A stretch of 64,000 nucleotides of DNA, taken from contig NZ_QBUC01000005.1 in the NCBI RefSeq assembly GCF_003058165.1, positions 151,217 through 215,216 on the forward strand, written 5' to 3'. The DNA comes from Paenisporosarcina sp. OV554. GTDB lineage: Bacteria; Bacillota; Bacilli; Bacillales_A; Planococcaceae. This document shows positions 50,286 through 58,885 of the stretch, one piece after another (within the stretch, counting starts at the first letter, position 1; every line of letters starts with the position of its first letter). Below the pieces are notes generated by a model that searched no databases, was not told where the DNA came from, and saw only the letters and a list, made by a program, of their open reading frames with translations. Both the position numbers and the translations under genes were made by a program.

Positions 50286-51926
50286 CTAATCTTCTGACAT
50301 CCATGTCCGCAACAATTTCGCAAAATCTTCTGGTCTTCCTTTAGCAAGCTTTTCAATTGTTTTCCGCTTAGGATTTGCTTTTGTATTAAATTCGGATAAA
50401 TCCATTTCTTCATCCTCATCTGTTCTAAGCGTAGATAAAGGTGGTTCAAACATTTCATATTCGAATTCTTCCTCAAGTTCCTCGCGTTTTCTTTTACGAA
50501 TTACAAATACAATAATAAGAACGATTAAGATAACCAGAGCAAGCCCAACACCGATAAAGATGAGAACATAGTTGGGAATATTATTAATATTTAATAACGA
50601 TTCTTCCGGTTCTCCACCATTTACAATCGTTTTACCTTGAAATTCAGTTGCAAATACGGATATCCGGTCATCAAGCTCCTCGTCTGTCACTTGGTTGCCA
50701 TTCATACTTAATGATGTACTTACTGTATTTTTCAAAAGATTACTAATATCTGCTATATTTTGCTGTGTTAAACTTTCCAAATCTTCAGGGTTAGGAGGCT
50801 CGACACCAACATTAATCGTAATATCATCAATAACATACGGACTTAATTCTATTTGGCGATTAATCCTGTTTACTTCGCGGTTAATTCGATCTTCTGTTTT
50901 TTCAGATTCGCTATTTCCGCCTCCATCAACACCTGGGTAGTTGGCAATTTCGGTCTCCCCTGTGCCTGTCGTATCATCAATTGCAACACCTTCGCTAGAA
51001 TAGGTATCTACAATTCGTTCAACGCTTATATCAATACCTTCATTGGTTTCTTTATTGACCGGTTCAACTAGATTTTCTTCTCGCTTTTCTTTCGTAAAAT
51101 CAATACTTGCCATGACTGACACGACTACTTTGTCACGACCAAGAGTTAAACCAAGCATTTGTTGCAATTCACGTTGAATATCTTTTTCAATATCCTTTTT
51201 TATTTCTCGCTGTTGCTGATACATAGACAATGCTGTATCAGTCTGGTTTTCATCTTGTATTTCAAAAACCTGACCATTTTGATCCATAATGACAATTTGT
51301 TCAGGCGGTAAATTAGGAACACTTTTACTAATCAAATGATATAGACCATTAATTTGTTTTGGATCTAGTTGGAAGGTTGGATCACCTTTTACAACAACAG
51401 ATGCAGTTGCTACTTGTTCTTCATCTGTAATCCAGACATTTTCTTTTGGAAGGGTAATCATCACGTTTGCTTCCGTTACTCCATCAATTTGCTTAATTAA
51501 ATCAGCAAGTTCATTTTGCATCGCATCACGCTCAACTACATCAAAATGACGATCCGTCATTCCTAATCCCATATTTTCACTAAAAATACTGTAGTTCACA
51601 TTCCCGCTTTTCGGTATTCCATCAGCTGCTAAACTCACCTTTAAATTGGCAATTTCTTCGTTAGGAACACTAACTGCCTTGCCATCTGACGAAATCTGCA
51701 CAGGAATTCCCTGTTCTTCGATAGCCGTTTTAATTTCACCAGCCTCAGCTGGAGATAAATTAGTATATAGCGCTGCATAGCTTGTCCGAGAACTAAAAAA
51801 CACAATAATAGAAAGCAACAAAAGAGTTGCTACAAATGTACCTATAATTGACCATTTTGTAGCTTTAGAAAAACTTCCCCATGACTCTGTTAATTTATTT
51901 TTATAAACCAGTAACTTCTCTTTCAT
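50286..51926 (-). CDS. fliF: Flagellar MS-ring protein FliF
   Basis: This 546-aa protein forms the MS ring. It has an N-terminal membrane helix (WSIIGTFVATLLLLSIIVFF, about 24-43), ring-building motifs with YTNLSPAEAGEIKTAIEEQGIPVQISSDG, a second helix (VLIFIGVGLALVILIVLIIVFVI, about 447-469) and a cytoplasmic C-terminal tail that binds FliG. Length agrees with B. subtilis FliF (536 aa). Confidence 0.95.
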   Translation of the reverse strand: MKEKLLVYKNKLTESWGSFSKATKWSIIGTFVATLLLLSIIVFFSSRTSYAALYTNLSPAEAGEIKTAIEEQGIPVQISSDGKAVSVPNEEIANLKVSLAADGIPKSGNVNYSIFSENMGLGMTDRHFDVVERDAMQNELADLIKQIDGVTEANVMITLPKENVWITDEEQVATASVVVKGDPTFQLDPKQINGLYHLISKSVPNLPPEQIVIMDQNGQVFEIQDENQTDTALSMYQQQREIKKDIEKDIQRELQQMLGLTLGRDKVVVSVMASIDFTKEKREENLVEPVNKETNEGIDISVERIVDTYSSEGVAIDDTTGTGETEIANYPGVDGGGNSESEKTEDRINREVNRINRQIELSPYVIDDITINVGVEPPNPEDLESLTQQNIADISNLLKNTVSTSLSMNGNQVTDEELDDRISVFATEFQGKTIVNGGEPEESLLNINNIPNYVLIFIGVGLALVILIVLIIVFVIRKRKREELEEEFEYEMFEPPLSTLRTDEDEEMDLSEFNTKANPKRKTIEKLAKGRPEDFAKLLRTWMSED

Positions 51927-51958
51927 TTATCCTTCATCCTTCACCCTAATTACAGGAA

Positions 51959-52255
51959 TCATAATTGCATTCTCATTACTTCTTGGTATGCTTCCACAAC
52001 TTTATTGCGTACTTGTACAGTAAGTTGCAAAGAAAGACTTGCTTTTTGTGAAGCAATCATCACTTCATGGATATCTTTTACTTCACCTGTTACTAATTCG
52101 TTAGTCAGTTTATCTGATTGATTCTGTGCAGATTTCACTTCTTCAAGCGTTTGTTTAAATATTTCACTAAACCCTTCCACCTTATTTTCAGGCTTCAATT
52201 TTGAAATCGATTGATTTTGAATAAATGGGGTTTGAATCTGGCTCAGTTTGTCCAT
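51959..52255 (-). CDS. fliE: Flagellar hook-basal body protein FliE
   Basis: This 98-aa protein connects the MS ring to the rod. The second half (VKDIHEVMIASQKASLSLQLTVQVRNKVVEAYQEVMRMQL) is the conserved FliE helix pair. GGAGTG precedes ATG 52255. It lies 26 bp after flgC, in the standard order. Confidence 0.93.
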   Translation of the reverse strand: MDKLSQIQTPFIQNQSISKLKPENKVEGFSEIFKQTLEEVKSAQNQSDKLTNELVTGEVKDIHEVMIASQKASLSLQLTVQVRNKVVEAYQEVMRMQL

Positions 52256-52281
52256 AGTACACTCCTTAACAATCTCTTAAA

Positions 52282-52737
52282 TTACTTGCCAATCTCTAAA
52301 GCTTTCATAAACATATTTTTCGATGCGTTTAATGCCGTGACATTTGCTTCATAAGAACGTGTTGCAGACATAAGATCCACCATTTCCTTGATTGGATCAA
52401 CATTTGGAGAGCGAACATAACCATCCTCATCCGCATCGGAATGTGTTGGATCATAGGTTAATGTAAATGGAGTTTGGTCCTCTTTAATTTTCGATACCTT
52501 TACTCCTGACACATGTGAAGATTCCTTATTCATCATGGACTGAAGTTGTTGTTCAAATGGAGATACCCCACTTTGTGATAATTCCACTGATTTTCGACGA
52601 TAAGGGACCCACTCGCCATTCACAAGCTGAGCACGAGTCGTATTTGCATTGGCAATATTTGAAGATACAACGTCCATTCGCATACGATTGGCTGTCAATC
52701 CAGAAGCACTAATATTAAAACCATTAAATAAACTCAT
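52282..52737 (-). CDS. flgC: Flagellar rod protein FlgC
   Basis: This protein of about 151 aa is a proximal rod subunit with the D0 signature FNGFNISASGLTANRMRMDVVSSNIANANTT and C-terminal MVDLMSATRSYEANVTALNASKNMFMKALEI. ATG 52737 or GTG 52740 both fit GGGAG; I chose the ATG. It follows flgB by about 5 nt. Confidence 0.94.
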   Translation of the reverse strand: MSLFNGFNISASGLTANRMRMDVVSSNIANANTTRAQLVNGEWVPYRRKSVELSQSGVSPFEQQLQSMMNKESSHVSGVKVSKIKEDQTPFTLTYDPTHSDADEDGYVRSPNVDPIKEMVDLMSATRSYEANVTALNASKNMFMKALEIGK

Positions 52738-52742
52738 CACTG

Positions 52743-53141
52743 CTATCTCCCATCGATTACTGTTCGCAAACTATTAAATTTCCCATTTACTCGTTCCGTA
52801 ACCGCGTTATACCATAATTGGTTTTTTGCCAACTCTGCCATTTCATAATCCATATCCACATTATTTCCGTTCGGATTATATTGTGTAGAATTATTAGTCT
52901 TTATGGTTGGATTGAATTGTTTAGTTTCACTGCTAAAAGATAAATGCTCAGCACTTGTTTTAAAACTAGAAATGCCTGGATTATTCATGGCAGTATTCAA
53001 AACTGTTTGAAAGCTAACTTGCTTACTCTTGTAATTAGCCGTATCCACATTTGCGATGTTAGCTGAGTGAACCCGCTGTTTCAATGAAGCAGTTGATAAT
53101 GCCTGCTCTAAAGACTGAAATGATTGAGGAAATATATTCAT
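52743..53141 (-). CDS. flgB: Flagellar rod protein FlgB, first gene of the fla operon
   Basis: This 132-aa proximal rod protein has the N-terminal rod signature (LEQALSTASLKQRVHSANIANVDTANYKSKQVSF, about residues 10-43) and a C-terminal helix with MAELAKNQLWYNAVTERVNGKF. ATG 53141 follows AGGGGGT; the frame to 53174 runs into the leader terminator and is not supported. It is the first gene downstream of the c-di-GMP riboswitch, and a 21-kb operon follows. Confidence 0.94.
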   Translation of the reverse strand: MNIFPQSFQSLEQALSTASLKQRVHSANIANVDTANYKSKQVSFQTVLNTAMNNPGISSFKTSAEHLSFSSETKQFNPTIKTNNSTQYNPNGNNVDMDYEMAELAKNQLWYNAVTERVNGKFNSLRTVIDGR

Positions 53142-53162
53142 TCTTGACCCCCTGATTTTATT

Positions 53163-53222
53163 GAAAATGGCCATAAAAAAAACACCCTAAAGAAAAAGGT
53201 GGACTTTACGTTCAAGTCTCCA
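53163..53222 (-). terminator. Probable riboswitch expression platform (terminator region)
   Basis: After the aptamer, GACTT/AAGTC forms a short stem followed by CCACCTTTTTC, and CACC/GGGTG can form a second stem directly followed by eight T just before flgB. Either could be a ligand-controlled terminator; the stems are short and which is used is not clear. Confidence 0.5.
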
Positions 53223-53223
53223 T

Positions 53224-53308
53224 TTTTCGGCAACCCGGCTACCATACAGAAAATTTTTTAGGCCCGTGGCTTTGCGTCCTTATCTTTCGAATAAGTTTGC
53301 TATTGTCG
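53224..53308 (-). promoter_or_regulatory. c-di-GMP-I (GEMM-I) riboswitch in the flagellar operon leader
   Basis: On the minus strand the aptamer core is complete: AGCAAACTTATTCGAAAG (P1b with GNRA-type loop), AGGACGCAAAGCC with the invariant GGACGCAAAGCC, then ACGGGCCTAA and, after a loop, GGTAGCCGGGTTGCC (tetraloop receptor and closing helix). It lies between a sigma-A promoter (53364-53392) and flgB, so it should control the whole 21-kb operon in response to c-di-GMP. The Clostridioides difficile flgB operon has the same arrangement. Confidence 0.96.
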
Positions 53309-53363
53309 ATACGATAAAAACTTTCTTACTTTTCAAACAAATAATTCGTGGTTTTTCGACATA

Positions 53364-53392
53364 ATTATACCAAAATATACTAACACTTTAAC
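53364..53392 (-). promoter_or_regulatory. Sigma-A promoter of the flagellar operon
   Basis: On the minus strand GTTAAA, a 17-bp spacer and TATAAT. The start point would be at about 53357, giving a leader of about 215 nt that contains the riboswitch. Confidence 0.75.
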
Positions 53393-53454
53393 ACAGTTTT
53401 CTGAATATGTGTGACTTTTTACTAAAAATATATACTTTAATTACCATTTTATTT

Positions 53455-53485
53455 TTGATTTTTCTATATTTAGCCATTATATAAT
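53455..53485 (+). promoter_or_regulatory. Possible promoter of flhO-flhP
   Basis: TTGATT and TATAAT with a 19-bp spacer, 50 bp before flhO. The spacing is long. No sigma-D consensus is seen here. Confidence 0.4.
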
Positions 53486-53536
53486 GTTATGCTAATTTAA
53501 AATCATCTAAGTGTGTTTTGAAAGGAAGAAAAAGTA

Positions 53537-54394
53537 ATGTTTCGGGGTTTATATACTGCCACATCTGGAATGATGGCACATAATAGGCAACAACAAATTT
53601 TGACAAATAATTTAGCAAATGCGAATACACCTGGATATAAACAGGATTTAAGTGTTTTGCGTGCATTTCCTGCTCAATTGATAAAGGCTATGGAAAAAGG
53701 GTACACCATGGACAATGGGACTAATGTACCTTCTGGACAAAACACCATCGGCACATTAAATACAGGCGTTTATACACAAGAAGGAATTCCATCCTTTACT
53801 CAAGGGGCATTAAGAGAAACGGGAAACACAACGGACTTTTCCCTTCTTACTGAGTCTTTACCAATTAATCCAGATACACAGGAAAAGGGTACAGTAGTCT
53901 TTGCTGTTAGACTTGATAATAACGAAGTTCGCTATACACAGAATGGACAATTTACAGTTGACGACGCCGGATACCTGACAACGGCTGAAGGTCACAAAGT
54001 GTTAAATCAAAACTTGCAACCCATTCAAGTAAATTCAAAAGAATTTAAGGTCCTTGATAATGGACAAGTCGTCTTAGAAGACGGAACCACAACAAATCGC
54101 CTGTGGCTCGGATACACTCCCGATCCTAAACAATTTGTAAAAGAAGGACAAGGCTTGATGCGTTGGGGTGGGAATGTGCAAGGTACACCACAGTTTGTAG
54201 ATAATGTAGCTTTGCTAAATAATACAGGTCCCTTAGTTAAACAAGGTTTTGTTGAACAATCCAATGTTGATTTGACCCAAACAATGACGGAAATGATGAG
54301 CACATATCGTGGCTTTGAGGCGAATCAAAAAGTTATACAAGCCTATGACCGCAGTATGGAGAAAACAGTAAATGAAATCGGCCGGATTTACTAA
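53537..54394 (+). CDS. flhO: Flagellar hook-basal body rod protein FlhO (FlgF type)
   Basis: This 285-aa rod protein starts MFRGLYTATSGMMAHNRQQQ with LTNNLANANTPGYKQD and ends with MSTYRGFEANQKVIQAYDRSMEKTVNEIGRIY, matching the FlgF/FlgG family. In B. subtilis FlhO and FlhP are the two distal rod proteins, encoded next to mbl; here they lie between the class II and class III flagellar operons and are transcribed away from them. AAAGGAAG precedes ATG 53537. Confidence 0.9.
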   Translation: MFRGLYTATSGMMAHNRQQQILTNNLANANTPGYKQDLSVLRAFPAQLIKAMEKGYTMDNGTNVPSGQNTIGTLNTGVYTQEGIPSFTQGALRETGNTTDFSLLTESLPINPDTQEKGTVVFAVRLDNNEVRYTQNGQFTVDDAGYLTTAEGHKVLNQNLQPIQVNSKEFKVLDNGQVVLEDGTTTNRLWLGYTPDPKQFVKEGQGLMRWGGNVQGTPQFVDNVALLNNTGPLVKQGFVEQSNVDLTQTMTEMMSTYRGFEANQKVIQAYDRSMEKTVNEIGRIY

Positions 54395-54408
54395 GGAGGT
54401 TATTACAC

Positions 54409-55251
54409 ATGAATATCCAAATGAATTCTGCTACAACTTCGATGCGTGAACTACAGAAAAAAATCGACATTATCTCAAACAATATTTCTAATGTGAATAC
54501 CACTGGCTATAAACGTCAGGAAGCAAATTTTTCTGACACCCTTGTCCAATCGATCGAAAAACAATCAGGATTGCAGCACGAAGTTGGACGAAGTACACCG
54601 AATGGTTTACGTGTAGGATCTGGTGCCTTCATTTCTCAAACTACTCTTCGGACAGAACAAGGATCGATTCAGAAAACAGATCGTCCGCTTGATTTTATGA
54701 TTCAAGGTGATTCCGGCTTTTTCAGAGTAGCTTCAGAAGGCAATACTTACTATACAAAAGATGGCTCATTTCAATTGCAACCAATCCTAAATTCAAACCG
54801 AGTAAACTTAGTGACATCTGTAGGAGATTCGGTTCTCGATAGCAATAATCGTCCAATTTCCTTTGATGGAGATTATGATGCAATTAAGGTTGATGAAAAT
54901 GGAACTCTAGAAATATCCTACAAAGATTCTGCCAAACAACCTACTCAAATTCAATTAAGTATAGCGGAGATTAACCGTCCAAACTTGCTTGAAAAAATTG
55001 GCGGTAATCGATATCAACTTCCTGGAACAGAACAACAGCAAGTAGCAAATGGCACCCTACAAATTGTAAACTTAGCGGAGCAAAATAATCGCTCAATCAG
55101 AATTAATCAAGGTTCTCTCGAGATGTCAAATGTTGATTTGACTGAAGAAATGACAGAATTAATTTCGACGCAACGATTGTTTCAATCACAAGGAAGAGCT
55201 ATTTCATTCGCTGACGATATGATGGGCTTAGTTAATACGATAAAAGGATAG
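54409..55251 (+). CDS. flhP: Flagellar hook-basal body rod protein FlhP (FlgG type)
   Basis: This 280-aa protein is the second rod protein of the pair: IDIISNNISNVNTTGYKRQEANF at the start and MSNVDLTEEMTELISTQRLFQSQGRAISFADDMMGLVNTIKG at the end. It follows flhO by 14 nt with AAGGAGG, so the two form an operon. The 3' flank has the TCAGACGT-type 21-bp repeats and a strong bidirectional terminator. Confidence 0.9.
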   Translation: MNIQMNSATTSMRELQKKIDIISNNISNVNTTGYKRQEANFSDTLVQSIEKQSGLQHEVGRSTPNGLRVGSGAFISQTTLRTEQGSIQKTDRPLDFMIQGDSGFFRVASEGNTYYTKDGSFQLQPILNSNRVNLVTSVGDSVLDSNNRPISFDGDYDAIKVDENGTLEISYKDSAKQPTQIQLSIAEINRPNLLEKIGGNRYQLPGTEQQQVANGTLQIVNLAEQNNRSIRINQGSLEMSNVDLTEEMTELISTQRLFQSQGRAISFADDMMGLVNTIKG

Positions 55252-55293
55252 AAAAATCGGGTTGCGCGGGGTTTTTACTCTTTGGAAAAATCT

Positions 55294-55343
55294 CAGTCTG
55301 ACTTTTCGGCCTCGACGTCTGAAAAAATGGCATTGACGTCTGA
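55294..55343. repeat. 21-bp periodic intergenic repeat, TCAGACGT type, three units (inverted)
   Basis: ACGTCTGA (reverse complement of TCAGACGT) occurs at 55315 and 55336, and a degenerate CAGTCTGA at 55294, again exactly 21 bp apart. Unit tails (CAATGCCATTTTT, CGAGGCCGAAAAG) resemble those of the array at 20.15 kb. It lies between flhP and the convergent flgL terminator. Confidence 0.8.
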
Positions 55344-55359
55344 ACATCAATAAAAGCAC

Positions 55360-55395
55360 AAAAAAGGAGCAAATGCATAGCGCATTTGCTCCTTT
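55360..55395. terminator. Bidirectional terminator between flhP and flgL
   Basis: AAAAGGAGCAAATGC and GCATTTGCTCCTTTT form a perfect 15-bp stem around ATAGC, with A/T runs on both sides. Confidence 0.92.
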
Positions 55396-55398
55396 TCT

Positions 55399-56280
55399 CT
55401 ATCTTAAAAAGTCCATTAAACTTGGTTGAATGATTTTTGCTGAAGCTGCAAGAGTTGCTTGATAAATACTCTCTTCACTTTTCAATCTCGTAATAGCTTC
55501 TGCATAATCAATATCTTCTATTTTTGATAACATTGATTTAAGTTCAAGATTGCTATCTTTAATACGATTTCCAACTGCTTCAACACGATTTTGCCTAGCG
55601 CCAGCTTCCGCTTCAGTAGATAACATTCGCTCAATCCCTTTATCGATTTGATCTATAGAGATATCATTACCAGAACGAAGTCCTTCAGAGAGATTGTTTA
55701 ATGTTTGAAACAAATTGGCATCATCTTCAGCATTTCCAAACAACTTATCAGCTGTTACATTCGCTTGAACAACTACTCCATCTGCAATGGTAAATGATTT
55801 GGCACCAGTATCAAACGGATTAGTTTTATAGGAATCTTTTTGAGGGAACGGAGCTTCCTTCGTTTTTTGTCCATTAAACAAATAGTTGCCATTTACTTTT
55901 GAATTGGCAAATTGTCGAACTTGCTCGGTTAATTCTTCTACTTCTGATGCTATAACCGATTTATCATGATCTGATAGTGTATCAGTATTTCCTTTAACCG
56001 CTAATTCACGTACCCGTTGCATAACATTGACCATGTCATTAATGGTTTGATCCGTTTCATCTAGCCACAAGGTTGCTTCATTCGTATTTCGTTCATATTG
56101 TTCATTTGCAGCTAGTGCACTTTTCAGGTTCATCGCCTTACTTACACCGTTCGGGTCATCCGAAGGTCGGTGAAGTTGTTTGCCTGATGAAACTTGGTAA
56201 TTGGCTTTTTCCAATCGACTCAAGTTTTGATTCATATGACGCAATGAATTTTGATGTATCATCTGTTGCGTAACTCTCAT
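55399..56280 (-). CDS. flgL: Flagellar hook-filament junction protein FlgL
   Basis: This 293-aa flagellin-like protein has N-terminal D0/D1 (MRVTQQMIHQNSLRHMNQNLSRLEKANYQVSSGK) and C-terminal (LKSMLSKIEDIDYAEAITRLKSEESIYQATLAASAKII) helices. Length is like B. subtilis FlgL (298 aa). ATG 56280 or 56283 follows TTGGAGG. It is the last gene of the yvyF-flgM-flgN-flgK-flgL set. fliW and csrA, which follow in B. subtilis, are not present here. Confidence 0.92.
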   Translation of the reverse strand: MRVTQQMIHQNSLRHMNQNLSRLEKANYQVSSGKQLHRPSDDPNGVSKAMNLKSALAANEQYERNTNEATLWLDETDQTINDMVNVMQRVRELAVKGNTDTLSDHDKSVIASEVEELTEQVRQFANSKVNGNYLFNGQKTKEAPFPQKDSYKTNPFDTGAKSFTIADGVVVQANVTADKLFGNAEDDANLFQTLNNLSEGLRSGNDISIDQIDKGIERMLSTEAEAGARQNRVEAVGNRIKDSNLELKSMLSKIEDIDYAEAITRLKSEESIYQATLAASAKIIQPSLMDFLR

Positions 56281-56305
56281 CATCAATTCCTCCAATACCT
56301 CATGA

Positions 56306-57565
56306 TCAACGTGCAGCCATACGATTAATAATCGTATCCAGCATTTGATCTGTGGTTGAAATCATTCTAGCTGCAGCACTATATGAATGCTGATACTTAA
56401 TTAAATTCGCCATTTCTTCATCAAGCGAAACGCCCATTACCGATTGACGATGACTCTCGGTAGCCATTAAAGCAGCCTCGTGATTTGCAACCGAATTCAT
56501 AGCAGCTTGGCTTTCGGCTCCAAGTTCGCCGACAAGAGATTGGAATGAATCTTTAGCATTCTGAGGATTACCAGTCTGATTTAAAACCGGTGGATTGTCT
56601 TTGTTAAGCGTAGAATTAACTTTAAGATTAGCAATCGAAAAATTATTACTATCTCCGATAAATAAATTCCCTCCAGCTGTAGCAGGAGTTGCAGACATCC
56701 CAGTTGCCACTGCAAACTCTTTGACCGTTTCGTTCAATTTGTTTTGGTAATTAGCAACGATGGTCAGTGATTCATTGATACCAGCCAATTTCCCACCGGT
56801 AATATTACTATTAGCATCAATATTTGACACATTTGATCCATCTACAAGAGAAGTTCCGTCACGCAAGGTGATATTATAAACTCCGTTTGCTTGTTCGTTT
56901 ACTTTGATGGGAACAAGTTCAGATAGCTTTTCGACCAGCACATCTCGCTTATCAAGTAAATCATTCGATTGTGAACCGTTGCGTTGAATACTTGTATTCA
57001 ATTCGGCAATCTGTGTCAAATAGCCGTTCGCTTCGTCCATGGTTACAGTTAACTGTTGGTTTAAATCATCTTTTACATTTGTCATCGCTTTGTCCATTGA
57101 CTGAGCCGTTTCTACAAATGCTTCTGCTCGCTCTTTAAGAACTGCCTGTGCGGATGGGCTGTCTGGTTCATTCGCTAGGTCTTGCCACGCACCAGATAAT
57201 TGATCCATTGAAGAACGAAGTCCAGTTTCGCTTGGTTCATTGATAGCCGTTTCAAGACGGTCCAACGACTGTTGTTTAACTGACCATTGTCCAAGTGTTC
57301 CTGCTTGGTCTCGGTATTGTTGATCTAAAAAGCGGTCTCTCACACGGGTAATTGAGTCTAGTGATACTCCGGAGCCCAGCTGACTTGGATTAACTGCACC
57401 ACTTGTCCAAACGTTTAATGACGGTGAAGCAGTTGCATTTACTTGTTGGCGTGAGTACCCTCTTGTATTCGCATTGGCAATATTATGACCTGTTGTTGCG
57501 ATACTTGCTTGACCAACATTTAAACCGCGTTTTCCAAGCTCTAATCCGTGAAATGTTGAAACCAT
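56306..57565 (-). CDS. flgK: Flagellar hook-associated protein FlgK (short form)
   Basis: This 419-aa protein has N-terminal HGLELGKRGLNVGQASIATTGHNIANANTRGYSRQQ and C-terminal MANLIKYQHSYSAAARMISTTDQMLDTIINRM, both complete. It is about 90 residues shorter than B. subtilis FlgK (507 aa); the shortening lies in the exposed middle (D2), so no frameshift is needed. It follows flgN by about 23 nt. Confidence 0.92.
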   Translation of the reverse strand: MVSTFHGLELGKRGLNVGQASIATTGHNIANANTRGYSRQQVNATASPSLNVWTSGAVNPSQLGSGVSLDSITRVRDRFLDQQYRDQAGTLGQWSVKQQSLDRLETAINEPSETGLRSSMDQLSGAWQDLANEPDSPSAQAVLKERAEAFVETAQSMDKAMTNVKDDLNQQLTVTMDEANGYLTQIAELNTSIQRNGSQSNDLLDKRDVLVEKLSELVPIKVNEQANGVYNITLRDGTSLVDGSNVSNIDANSNITGGKLAGINESLTIVANYQNKLNETVKEFAVATGMSATPATAGGNLFIGDSNNFSIANLKVNSTLNKDNPPVLNQTGNPQNAKDSFQSLVGELGAESQAAMNSVANHEAALMATESHRQSVMGVSLDEEMANLIKYQHSYSAAARMISTTDQMLDTIINRMAAR

Positions 57566-57588
57566 ATATATCCCTTCTCCCTACTCAA

Positions 57589-58074
57589 TTAAGCTTTTGT
57601 ATCGAAAAAGCCTTGACTACTTGTTAATGATTTTTGTTGACCTATCGGGGATTGATAATTGAAATGTTGTTGTTTTGACTTTGTAACTTGTTCAATCATA
57701 TGTTGAACAAAGCTCATAGAGTCTGTAAGGAGTCTCTCATTTATTTTATTTTTTGCTTGTAGCTCTACCATAAGCTGCTGTAATCTTTCCAGTTGTGATT
57801 GTAATTTGCTTCTTGTACTATCACATGGAAGTTGTTCTACAAATTGACTAAAGCTAAGTGATGGATGCTTTTGTAGCAAGATCTCGACCAACCGTTCACG
57901 TTCATTATCTAGGTCATTAAGTTGCTTTACTACCTTTGTTTCTTCTTGCACCAGCTTATTTAACTCGTCAACTTTTCGCTCTATTAATACTGTTGTCTTT
58001 TTTTCGGCAAAGTTAATAAGTTGATTTTGTATGCTAATCAATTCATCTAGCGTCGTGACGATTAAATGAAGCAC
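57589..58074 (-). CDS. flgN: Flagellar export chaperone FlgN
   Basis: This 161-aa helical protein (LDELISIQNQLINFAEKKTTVLIERKVDELNKLVQEETKVVKQL) matches the FlgN/YvyG family, which chaperones FlgK and FlgL. The start is GTG 58074 behind GAGGAGGG. The gene is in the standard place between flgM and flgK. Confidence 0.88.
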   Translation of the reverse strand: MLHLIVTTLDELISIQNQLINFAEKKTTVLIERKVDELNKLVQEETKVVKQLNDLDNERERLVEILLQKHPSLSFSQFVEQLPCDSTRSKLQSQLERLQQLMVELQAKNKINERLLTDSMSFVQHMIEQVTKSKQQHFNYQSPIGQQKSLTSSQGFFDTKA

Positions 58075-58103
58075 CCGACACCCTCCTCTTTTACAGCACC
58101 AAT

Positions 58104-58376
58104 CTACTTATCGAACCAAAATTGGTAGAATGAATCTGCCACTTTCTCACTGTTGACTTGGTATTCTCCAGATTGAACTTGGGCTTTTAAAGCGTTAATC
58201 TTTTCCTGTCTATCTACATCAATTTCTATATTTTTTTTAAACATCTCTTTTGCTTGTGGTGAAATTTGCAGTTGGTCTTCTTTTTGTATGGATCGTGTTT
58301 TTCCAGCTGGAGATACTTGCATTTGTTTTTGATAAGATTGAATAAAGGAAGAACCATTTGTTTTGTCGATATTCAT
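58104..58376 (-). CDS. flgM: Anti-sigma factor FlgM
   Basis: This 90-aa protein inhibits SigD until hook completion. The C-terminal half has the conserved DQLQISPQAKEMFKKNIEIDVDRQEKINALKAQVQSGEYQVNSEKVA pattern (about residues 34-80). GGCGGTGAAGGA precedes ATG 58376. It is transcribed from the sigma-D promoter before yvyF, giving the usual feedback loop. Confidence 0.92.
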   Translation of the reverse strand: MNIDKTNGSSFIQSYQKQMQVSPAGKTRSIQKEDQLQISPQAKEMFKKNIEIDVDRQEKINALKAQVQSGEYQVNSEKVADSFYQFWFDK

Positions 58377-58434
58377 TCCTTCACCGCCCTGTCGTTTATT
58401 TTTCTTTACCTGTCAACCTATAAAAATTTATATG

Positions 58435-58818
58435 TTACTTACTTTGAATTTCGTCTAACAGCTTTTCTCTATTTAATGTTCGATTAACATCTGTTGAAAA
58501 TCGGTTGAAACACTCGTTACATAGCAACTGTCTTTTAATCAGTTTACTACAATGGGCACAGGGATAACCCAGGTTAGGATAGTCCTCAGAGAAGATAAGG
58601 CCATCACGAAGGAACTCTGCAATTTGTCTTAGGGACACATTCGTAAAATCACTTACCTCTTCAATGGTCGCAAAACGGTTTTGATCACTTTCTAAAAAGT
58701 CAGCCACACGATTAAAATCATGCTCTTTTTCTAGATAACATTCTAAGCAAGAATCCGTATGATCTTTTAGAAATAGTCTTCCGCAAATTATACAGTTATC
58801 TAACTGGCCTGATTGCAT
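58435..58818 (-). CDS. yvyF: YvyF-family flagellar-region zinc-ribbon protein (TIGR03826)
   Basis: This 127-aa protein has an N-terminal zinc-binding pair CIICGRLF...CLECY (about residues 8-27), a HTH-like middle (RFATIEEVSDFTNVSLRQIAEFL) and a C-terminal CAHCSKLIKRQLLCNECF (about 85-102). This is the TIGR03826/YvyF family found beside flgM. ATG 58818 is preferred (AGGTGA upstream). The sigma-D promoter lies 30 bp upstream. Role unknown. Confidence 0.88.
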   Translation of the reverse strand: MQSGQLDNCIICGRLFLKDHTDSCLECYLEKEHDFNRVADFLESDQNRFATIEEVSDFTNVSLRQIAEFLRDGLIFSEDYPNLGYPCAHCSKLIKRQLLCNECFNRFSTDVNRTLNREKLLDEIQSK

Positions 58819-58846
58819 GTGAATCACCTAATACTTTCTATTATTT

Positions 58847-58873
58847 ATATCGGCATTTAAATTAAAATGTTTA
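58847..58873 (-). promoter_or_regulatory. Sigma-D promoter of yvyF-flgM-flgN-flgK-flgL
   Basis: On the minus strand TAAA, exactly 15 bp, then GCCGATAT. This equals the B. subtilis sigma-D consensus. Confidence 0.92.
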
Positions 58874-58885
58874 GTAAAAGTTTTA

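Noticed and set aside
56306..57565. Short FlgK as a frameshifted gene
   Set aside because: Both conserved ends are in one uninterrupted frame; the difference from B. subtilis is in the variable middle domain.
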